A program made the translations under genes and the position numbers. DNA of 64,000 nucleotides from Leucosporidium creatinivorum. Lineage: Eukaryota; Basidiomycota; Microbotryomycetes; Leucosporidiales; Leucosporidiaceae. Under the pieces are notes generated by a model. The model was given only the letters and a program-made list of their open reading frames with translations, was not told the DNA's origin and searched no databases. Below, piece after piece: positions 57,069 through 64,000 of this stretch (positions are counted from its first letter, which is position 1; each line of letters starts with the position of its first letter). The stretch spans positions 310,001-374,000 of the forward strand of contig BCKL01000004.1 in NCBI GenBank assembly GCA_001600635.1, given 5' to 3'.

Positions 57069-60000
57069 TCAAGCCTGCACTGTCCGGCCCAAAGTGCCCG
57101 AGTTGAACTGCCGTGCTGCTCCTCCACGTCCGCGGGAGCCTGTAGCGATGTGAAAAGCGTCAGCACTCGACCTCGAGAGAAGATGAACGAGAAGAGAGAA
57201 GAACTCACCACGACCCCGTCCTCCTCCTCGCCTTTCCCTTCCACCCTCACGCTCGGTCCTCTCCCCACTCCTCACGCCATCGGCCCTCTGCTCCCCATTA
57301 CTAATCTTGCTATCCAAATACCTCTCACTGCCATCGGCCATCTGACTAGCCTTATCCGCGAGCTGAAGGGCCAGCCTCTGCAAGTGCGAGAGTTCGGTCG
57401 ATTGGAGGACGACGACGCCGGCGACTTGGTCGAGCGAGGCGTCGATCTCTTCGTTCCAGATCATCTTGGAGACGAGCGAGGTGGCGACCGAGAGGGGGAG
57501 GGAGAAGGTCGAGGCGAGGTGCTGGAGCGAGAGGGTCGAGTAGAAGGGAGCGTAGGTGAAGAGGTAGGTGCGGAGGCCTTCCTCCTGGATCTTCCTGTGG
57601 GACGAGACGAAGTTGAGGGTCAGCACTATTCATCGAGAAGCAGGCGACGAGCCAAACCTACTTGGTGAGCATCTCCTTGACGGCCTTCTCGCTCGGCATC
57701 AGGTTCCACACCTTGATCGAGTGGATCAGCTCGACACATCGCTGCCAATCGCCCTGCTGCAACGCCTTGGTCGCCTGCATCACATGATCCCTCTTGTTCT
57801 CCGGCGGGCCGGTAAACACCTGCCTGTTGGCGTAATCCAACATCCTCCTAAACGTCCTCGACACGACCTTCTTCTTCTGCATCTCGGCGTCGTTGCCCGC
57901 CTGGGCCATCAACGGCACCTCGAGCAACATGGACGAGACGAGGTAAGCGACCTCCAAGAGCTCGAGGTTGATGTGCATGTGGAACGGCAGCTGGCGTTGG
58001 CGCTCAATCTTGTCCTGCTCGGGCGTGAGGACCGAGTACCTCTGCGCCTGGACGCCCTGGGCCAAGAGCTCCTTGACGCGCTGGGTGGCGAAGATCTCCT
58101 GGAGGGTCGATTGACTCTCGCGAATGAGGCCGAGGCGGAAGGCGCAGAGGCCGACCTGGACGACCGTGCGGTTGTAGAGGATCTGCGTGCCGACGTCGGC
58201 GCCGCCGACCGTGTCCTGGAGATGGGACATGAGGAGCATGTCGCGGGCGGTGTAGTAGTTGTCGTGCAGGGCGTAGTGGTAGATGTGGGAGAGCATGGCG
58301 CGGGTGCGGAGGAGCGAGGCGTCCGTCTTGTAGAGGTGGATGCAGAGGGCGCGGACGAGAGCGAGGGCCGAGAAGGAGGAATCCGAGGTGCCGACTTGGG
58401 AAGGCCAGATGGTCGACTGAGCGGCGAGGACGGGGAGAGCCGACTCGAGAGCCTGGGTGACGGCGTCGGGCTGTGGTGTCGAGGCGAGGGTTAGTTCGGA
58501 GCTCCGTCAAAAGGAAAGAGAGCGACGAGGTAGCTCACCTTGCAGTAGATGTGCTCGAGACGGCGCATGACGACGCGGTCGAGGTGCTCCGCGAGCTTGA
58601 CCTGCTCAAAGTAGATCTGGGACTTGACGATGGTCTCGTAGATCTTCTTCTCGTCCTTGAGGCGATCAATGTACTCCCCAGTGTGAGGATCAATGTTCTG
58701 CAGGCTCTTGGTGAACTCGTCGTCGAGGCGGTCGACGAGGGAGATGACACTGCCGCGAACGATAATCTTGGGCTCCGAGTCGGAGGGGGCGCGCTCGACG
58801 GCATCGTCATAGTCGGGGGCGCTCTCCTGGACGACGTAGGCGCGCTCGGCGGTGAGGATCTCGAGGAGCGAGTCGAGGTGGGTGCGGGCGGCGGTCCACG
58901 CCTCGATGGGCATGTGGGTGTTGGTGGAGGGGTTGTAGTCGAGGAAGGCAGAGATGAGGGCGAGGAGGACGCGGATCTTCTGGTAGGGGGTGACGGCGAC
59001 GGTGAGGAGCTTGTCGAGGAGCTTGGTCTGCTCGGCGCGGTCGGTGTTCTGCGAAGGATGAGGCGGGTCAGCTTCGGTTTACTCTGGATGCTCGAAGGCG
59101 ACTCACCTTGCGTCCACGGGCCTCGAGGACCTGTGCGAGAGCCTTGTAGATGCCCTCGGAGGAGATGGCGATGGCCTTGCCCTTGTTGCCGACCGTCTCG
59201 AACGAATCGTCGTCCTCCTCGGCGTGGGCGGCCGAAGGGCCCTTCTTGGTCTTGGGCTTCTTCTCGACGGGAGCGGGGGTGTCCTCGGCGAGGGCAGCCT
59301 TCTCGAACGCCTCGGGGTCCTTGTAGTAGTAAACAAGATCAGCGACCAGTCTCGCAGAAGGAGCCAGCGATTCGAAGCTCACCTCCTTGTACTTCTTGAT
59401 GCTCTCCTCGTGGTCACGCTGGGTCTTCTTGAGCTTCTGCTTCATGGCGTTGAGAGCCTTGGAGTTGGTGGCGTTCATCTTCTTCTTGGCACCCTGAGCG
59501 GCGGCGAGAGTGTCGTCGAGCGAGACGAGGGCCTTGATGAAGGCGACGGGGATTCCCTCGCCGACGGTTCCCTGGCGAGCGACGAGACGTCCGAGCTTGT
59601 CGAACTCTGCGTGGTGTACATAAAGGTCAGTTTAGGTCTATATGTACCTGCGCTCCAGCAGCGACTCACCGTTGGAGATGGCCGACCAGTCGTTAATCTT
59701 GGAGCCGTTCTCGATGGACTTGATGCAGGCGTCGACCTCGTCGAGACGCTTGGACTTGGCCGACTTGACGACCTTGGTCCGCTCGTCGTCCGAGTCGGAA
59801 TCATCACTAGCAGCTCCTTTGAGGAAACGCGAGCCCATGGGCTTCTTGACCTCCGCCTTGTCCTCCTCATCCGAGTCCGAGTCCGAATCCGAGTCCGAGT
59901 CATCCGAGTCGTCGGATCCTTTGGCAGCGGCTCCTCCCTTCTTGGTCTGCTTGGCGTCGAGTCCCGAGTCGGATCCCGAGTCGGTGAGCTCCTCCTCCTC

Positions 60001-60444
60001 ATCAGAGGAAGACGAGTCGCTGTCGCTGACGGAGCGGAAGAAGGACGACACTGTAAAGTAACAGAGAGGTACGGATTAGTGACTGGAATCTCGGCGCACA
60101 CGCTGGGCTAATCTGCTACAGCTCCTGGCCCTCTGACACCCTCGAAAAGACGCCTCTTTGTTGCGGGCACGCGAGCTCGCTCGAGGGCTCCCAAGCTGCC
60201 TTCCTCACGCGCTCCAACGAGGTACAAGTGGCTGGGGAGCTCGACAAGAGGTACATCTTGATGCTGGCGAGTCGGCGGTAGCTGTGGTCTCGTGTACAAG
60301 GTGCCATGGACGCGAGCCTTGGTTTTTTCGAGAGTGTGAAGGTCGATTTGCGTGGAAGGTTGGGCGGTGAGGGAGGTTGTGTAGGACGGTAGGCGTAGGA
60401 GGGCTAGAGCTGTAGCTGTTTAAGCTGTAGCTGTAATACTTACT
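57069..60444 (-). CDS. NIP1: translation initiation factor eIF3 subunit c (Nip1)
   Basis: Core eIF3 subunit binding eIF1/eIF5 and the 40S ribosome. Exons in transcript order: 60444 (the A of ATG), 59670-60050, 59383-59606, 59107-59319, 58539-59048, 57662-58470, 57209-57594, 57069-57139; 864 residues, normal length. The N-terminus is an acidic Ser/Asp region after SSFFRSVSDSDSSSSDEEEE. Then FDKLGRLVARQGTVGEGIPV, YNPSTNTHMPIEAWTAA, RLKDEKKIYETIVKSQIYFE and HIYHYALHDNYYTARDMLLM appear. The PCI domain follows (LRTYLFTYAPFYSTLSL, LPLSVATSLVSKMIWNEEID), with a Gly/Arg-rich C-terminus ending QFNSGTLGRTVQA. No in-frame ATG begins the acidic region; instead TG follows an acceptor, and an exon ending in A at 60444 (GTAAGTATT donor) restores it. 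The intron before DPEAFEKAA ends in AAG. Confidence 0.92.
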
Positions 60445-60585
60445 GTGTAATGAAGTGGTCCGAGAGAAGCGGGTAGAGGGAGAGAGGCAGCCTGGGGACT
60501 TGGTCGCTCACAAAGGGCGCTGAGCTGTCGAGTAGTCGCCCAAGGGCTTGCCTTTCTCCTTCCCTTCTTCGCACTACTAGTAAAG
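60445..60585. promoter_or_regulatory. bidirectional promoter region of eIF3c and OSCP
   Basis: The transcription starts of two highly expressed housekeeping genes diverge from about 140 bp between the first eIF3c coding nucleotide and the OSCP ATG. No TATA box is evident; there is a CT-rich tract (tttctccttcccttcttc at 60553-60570) just before the OSCP start. Confidence 0.4.
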
Positions 60586-61970
60586 ATGAGCTTCGTGTAA
60601 GTGACTACAAATTGATCCCTACCCTCTTCTGCACCCTATCCCACTACACCACACTCCTCGTCGCCCTCACCTCGAAGCAAAACGAGCCCGACAGCGCCCG
60701 ACCTCGTCAACTGGCTTCAGCTCGCCCTGCACCTCTACCGTCCATGGGACATACTGTACCGTATTACAGCGGTGTCGATTCTCGTCCCTCTGCCGTCCTT
60801 CAGGCCTTCCCAACGCGACACCAGACGCGGCAGCAGCCCCCCCAAACGAGCCCACGCATCTCTCGCTCAGTCCGCTGATCTCGGGCGCTCCTACTTTCCT
60901 ACAGTCGCCAGGCCGTTCGCGCTACCCGTCAGGTTCGCACCTACGCCACCGCCGCCCCCTCCGTCTCCGTACGTCTTGAGCTACAGCTGCCTTGAATCCG
61001 CCCGCCGATTCGCTAATTGCGCCCCGTTTACCTCTCCTCGACCTGTGCTCGTCAACAGCTCCCCCAGATCCAGCTCAACGGTGAGCTTGCGCGTGGTTCT
61101 AGATCTCGTGGGATCAATCGGCTGACCCTCAATTGACTCTATAGGACTCTCGGGCAAGTACGCCGGAGCTCTCTTCCTCGCTGCCGCCAAGAAGGAGTGA
61201 GTTGCCCTTCTGCCTCATCAGCTCGGGCGTCGTGTAGCGTAGCATGCTACACGTCGATCCGAGTTGTTCCTACTCCTCATCGCTAACCTCGACTCTGCAA
61301 CAGCGCCGCCGCTCTCAAGAAGGTCGAAGCCGACCTCGTCGGCGTCAAGGCCGCCATCAAAGCCGAGCCCTCGATCCAAGACTTCCTCTCCAACCCCATC
61401 CTCTCCTCCTCGGCCAAGTCCTCCGGCATCGACGCCCTCCTCTCCAAGGCCTCGCCCAAGGCCGCCGCTTCGGACATCACCAAGAACTTCTTCGAGGTCC
61501 TCGCCGAAAATGGTCGTCTGTACCAGGCTTCCAAGACCATTGATGATTTCCTCGAGATCATGAGTGCCCACAGGGGGGAGGTCAAGGTCACCATCACCAC
61601 CGCGCAGCCTCTGGAGAAGGACCTTCAGAAGAGGCTCGAGGAGGCGCTCAAGGGATCCGCTCTTGCTGGATCCGGCAAGACTCTTATCATTGAGAACAAG
61701 GTCTCGGAGGCAATTCTGGGAGGGCTCGTGGTTGACTTTGGGGACAAGACGGTCGACTTGTCGGTCCTCTCGAAGGTCAACAAGCTCAACGCCCAGTTGG
61801 CCGGCAAGTCGAATTCCTTCCCTTTTCTTGATCCGAGTCGATTCCGCGTACTAACCTACACCTCTTCCCATCTTTTTCCCGCTTTCTGTACCCCTCCTCT
61901 CTCCCTTCTCCTCCCGCCAACCCCCCCTGCTCGGCGATCGCTCTTTCCCCCTTTCGCAGAGGCCATCTAA
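60586..61970 (+). CDS. ATP5: mitochondrial F1Fo-ATP synthase subunit OSCP (Atp5)
   Basis: Peripheral-stalk subunit joining F1 to Fo. Exons: 60586-60596, 60905-60968, 61059-61080, 61145-61196, 61304-61803, 61960-61970; 219 residues. Presequence MSFVRQAVRATRQVRTYATA is basic and lacks acids. Mature start LPQIQLNGLSGKYAGALFLA is the family hallmark (the yeast protein has P-P-x-x-L-x-G-x-x-G-x-Y-A-x-A-L). Further family blocks are DITKNFFEVLAENGRLYQ and HRGEVKVTITTAQPLEKDL. Near the end come LIIENKVSEAILGGLVVDFG and DKTVDLSVLSKVNKLNAQL. The last intron (61804-61959) has a GC donor, GCAAGT, and its removal is required to end the protein as ...QLAEAI. Exon 3 is 22 nt. Intron 1 is 308 nt and begins 11 nt into the coding sequence. 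Confidence 0.93.
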
Positions 61971-62165
61971 GCGACGAGTCGGCTGCAGTATAGGATAGAA
62001 GCAAAGGGTGTGGAGGATGATGGAGTGTCTGTGAAATGCAGAGACGAAGAATGTCCTGCAGTAACTCGTGTCGAAGTCTTTGGCGAGCGAGAGACGATTC
62101 GGCCGCCGAGAGTCAGCGTCAAGCAAACAGGCTGCAGCGACTTCGACTCGGATGAGCAGAGAGAA
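61971..62165. other. OSCP 3' flank
   Basis: About 195 bp between the OSCP stop and the permease-derived duplication; nothing recognised. Confidence 0.35.
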
Positions 62166-62556
62166 GTGATGGCTCCGATCGGGGCACTCTCAGCCGCGTT
62201 GTGTGTTTTCTCGCTCATATGGGCTCTGGAGAGGGTTCGGCGATGGGTCAGCGAGGGGCCGTGAGAGCTCGAGGTATCGACTCACGAGGCATCGAAGCCG
62301 GTGATGGTGAACTGAGCGAGTAGCACACCGACTACTGCCACATATGCAGGTGAAGCTCGTACAGACCATCCTCCCGTGCCGTCGTAGAAGTGAGCGAAGA
62401 CCTCCTTCGCCGTTCGGTGAGTCGGCGCCTTGGCAAGGAGGGCGATGGCGAGGCTTCCGACGCCGAGGGACTGCAGAGCGATACTAGTGCGATTGAGAAA
62501 GCCCAACGTCTTGATATCCCGAAGGTGTTGATGATCCCATGCGAGACGAGGAGGGC
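62166..62556 (-). pseudogene. duplicated fragment of the APC permease (parts of exons 5-6 with intron)
   Basis: This segment repeats 52257-52647 of the permease gene in the same orientation. Over about 250 bp (roughly 62220-62475), including the whole 60-nt intron, I see no difference from the parent; both edges carry scattered substitutions (for example gaaaca-type changes in the MSEETHNAAESAP coding part, read MSEKTHNAAESAP here). The rest of the permease gene is absent on both sides, so no transporter can be made. The sharp interior identity against diverged edges suggests either a very recent duplication with edge decay or gene conversion from the parent 10 kb away. Confidence 0.9.
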
Positions 62557-62995
62557 GCCTGACCTTCGAGAGTCATCGCCGAGCAGCGCTTTGCGTCGCT
62601 GTGCGCGAGGTTGGGCTTTCGTACAGCAAGCCAAAGCTGTCTGTGAAATGCACATTGGCTCTGCAGAGTTGTGGATACCTCCACTAACGATGTGCAGACG
62701 GCTCGCGCTCCTCGGCGACTCGGAGACAGCAAACCAAGCGAGAAACCTGTGCAAGAGCAAGTACGAGCTATGGGATGCTGTTCGAGCTCTTTCTTTGCTG
62801 TTCCACTACAGCTCCACAAGGTGTTTGACTTCGGACCCCGCTGACTTGGACTTGCCCCTCCGCGAGGAGCGAAGGACGGGCGAAGTTCGAATCGCCTCTT
62901 GCTCTCCAACTACAACTTGCTTCGCTTGACTCTCGCCTCCGACCGCTTCGGGATAGCACAGGACCGCTAGTCTAGGTCACTCGTATACGCCTACA
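62557..62995. other. upstream region of MYND paralogue 4
   Basis: About 440 bp with no recognised gene; the permease similarity ends sharply near 62556. Confidence 0.35.
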
Positions 62996-64000
62996 ATGTC
63001 CGCCGCGGCGACGAAGCAAGCACTGGCGACTGACAGCGAGCGTCTCATCCGCTGCTTAGGATGCGACGTCAAGATTGGCCGGGCACGCCTCACAAGCTAC
63101 TCACGTGCGGAGGATGTTTGGCTTTCTATTAGTGAGCAAGACTGCTTCGGATGTCGGAGCGAAAGCGGAGCTGACTTCTTGTCTCGCTTGCAGCTGCTCG
63201 GCGCCGTGCCAGGTGAGTGGCTCTCTCAGCTACATACAGAAGAGCGACTGAACCTATGGGATTCTCAGAAGCAACACTGGCCACAGCACCGAGCCGTCTG
63301 CAAGAGCCAACGCCGACAGCAGCTCGACCGAGAGGAGGGCGCCCTCATCGAGAAGGAAGCGACGATACGTCACCAGGATAAGGCCGACTATCGTCGACTG
63401 ATCGCAGCCGAGGCGGCGTTCATCGGCTTTCGCAGCGGATTGCTCGCAGGTAGACCCGAGACCCTCAACCTCACCCATCTCCTTCGCACCGACCACATCT
63501 ACCAACCCCAGGGCAAGACCTTGAGGGATAGGTTCAAATTCGTGAGAGCTGAGGTCGTGTCGTTCAAGCAGATGAGGAGGGAGCACCCCGGCAATGATGC
63601 GCTGTTTGACAAGGTGTTCCCGCCGACGAAGGGTTTCGGACCTCACCACGTCGGTTTCCTCGTCGCCATTCATGCCCTTCGCATTGTTGGAACTACCTCG
63701 AGTCCCTTTTCGTTGAACGAGCTACAGCGTGAGCTGTCCTTGACGGCTCCCCGGCGCGACAAGCTAACTCGGCGTTTCTGCGCTCTCCTTTCCTCTTCTT
63801 CTCCTCCGCACAGTGGCGGTCACCTCTCTCGGCGACAACATTCCGGGCATCCCTCCCGCCGCTCAGCGTCCTCTCAACCCTCACTGGCAGCAGACGATGG
63901 CGCGAGTGCTCGAAGCGCCTCAAGCCGAGATGGTCGCCGTGCTCCTAGAGGATGTAGCTGATACCGAGGGGGCAAAGAGAGCTGAGCAGCTTAGGCTTGG
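62996..64000 (+). CDS. MYND zinc-finger protein, paralogue 4 (runs off the right edge; frame conflict in exon 1)
   Basis: Exons: about 62996-63131, 63194-63212 (19 nt), 63269-63728, 63814 to beyond 64000. The finger reads CGGC, YYCSAPC, then HWPQHRAVC, and the 19-nt exon carries the third ligand pair as in the three tandem paralogues. The helical middle (AAEAAFIGFRSGLLAGRPET, LRDRFKFVRAEVVSFKQMRR) and the C-terminal exon (LNPHWQQTMARVLEAPQAEM) match the family. In exon 1 the first ligand pair (RCLGCDVKI) is in the frame of ATG 62996. The second pair (LLTCGGCLAFYY) lies in another frame, which opens at ATG 63061 and is the one that joins the micro-exon. So either one base differs from the functional gene, or the product starts at 63061 and lacks the first pair. 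Confidence 0.72.

Noticed and set aside
57568-60111. Long plus-strand open frames (about 300 codons each) opposite eIF3c
   Set aside because: They are antisense shadows of well-conserved eIF3c exons in GC-rich DNA; their Leu/Gly/Val/Asp-rich peptides match no family.
1-64000. CRISPR arrays, LTR elements, LINEs or DNA transposons
   Set aside because: No regularly spaced repeats, reverse transcriptase, integrase or transposase motifs, or long terminal repeats were seen on either strand.

Overview
The window is nuclear DNA of a GC-rich fungus, most likely a basidiomycete. The gene content is typical fungal housekeeping (TOP1, conventional kinesin, MED12, Rpn9, Utp13, Cox8, OSCP, eIF3c). Genes carry many short introns (mostly 50-130 nt) with GTGAGT/GTAAGT-like donors and a very regular CTGAC branch signal. 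Intron density and base composition suggest a Pucciniomycotina red-yeast relative, but that placement is an inference. About 27 protein genes lie on both strands. No tRNA, rRNA, CRISPR array, LTR element or DNA transposon was recognised. All exon models were read by eye and checked by codon phase across each junction.

Layout. 1-956: 3' end of DNA topoisomerase I (+). 957-2762: no recognised gene. 2763-3873: F-box protein (+). 4321-4530: duplicated fragment of TOP1. 4751-6519: TVP38/TMEM64 membrane protein (+). 6625-7619: type-2 peroxiredoxin (-). 7883-8996: EI24/RRT8-like membrane protein (+). 9271-10274: glutathione S-transferase (-). 10615-11608: short-chain dehydrogenase (-). 11796-14191: membrane RING-H2 protein (-). 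14816-19067: kinesin-1 (+), followed by a mini-gene made from its tail exons (19472-20021) and a remnant of a MYND-family gene. 21406-24465: GPI-type aspartic protease (-). 24741-30872: MED12 (+).

31103-35643 holds three MYND zinc-finger paralogues in tandem (-); a fourth runs off the right edge (62996-64000, +). 36352-36820: COX8 (-). 37514-39306: RPN9 (+). 39500-42834: two head-to-head genes of unknown function that look distantly related. 43221-46458: UTP13 (+), convergent with RPR2/RPP21 (46506-47472, -). 47937-50426: aldehyde dehydrogenase (-). 51009-53602: APC amino-acid/GABA-type permease (-). 54244-56341: MFS anion transporter (-). 57069-60444: eIF3c/NIP1 (-), divergent from ATP synthase OSCP (60586-61970, +). 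62166-62556: near-identical duplicated piece of the permease.

The genes do not form a pathway cluster. Three things stand out. First, several partial, intron-retaining duplicates have their parents inside the same window (TOP1, kinesin, permease, MYND family). Second, the MYND family shares an invariant 19-nt micro-exon. Third, splicing is unusual: GC-AG introns, coding micro-exons of 5, 13, 17, 19, 21 and 22 nt, and initiator codons interrupted by or abutting introns.
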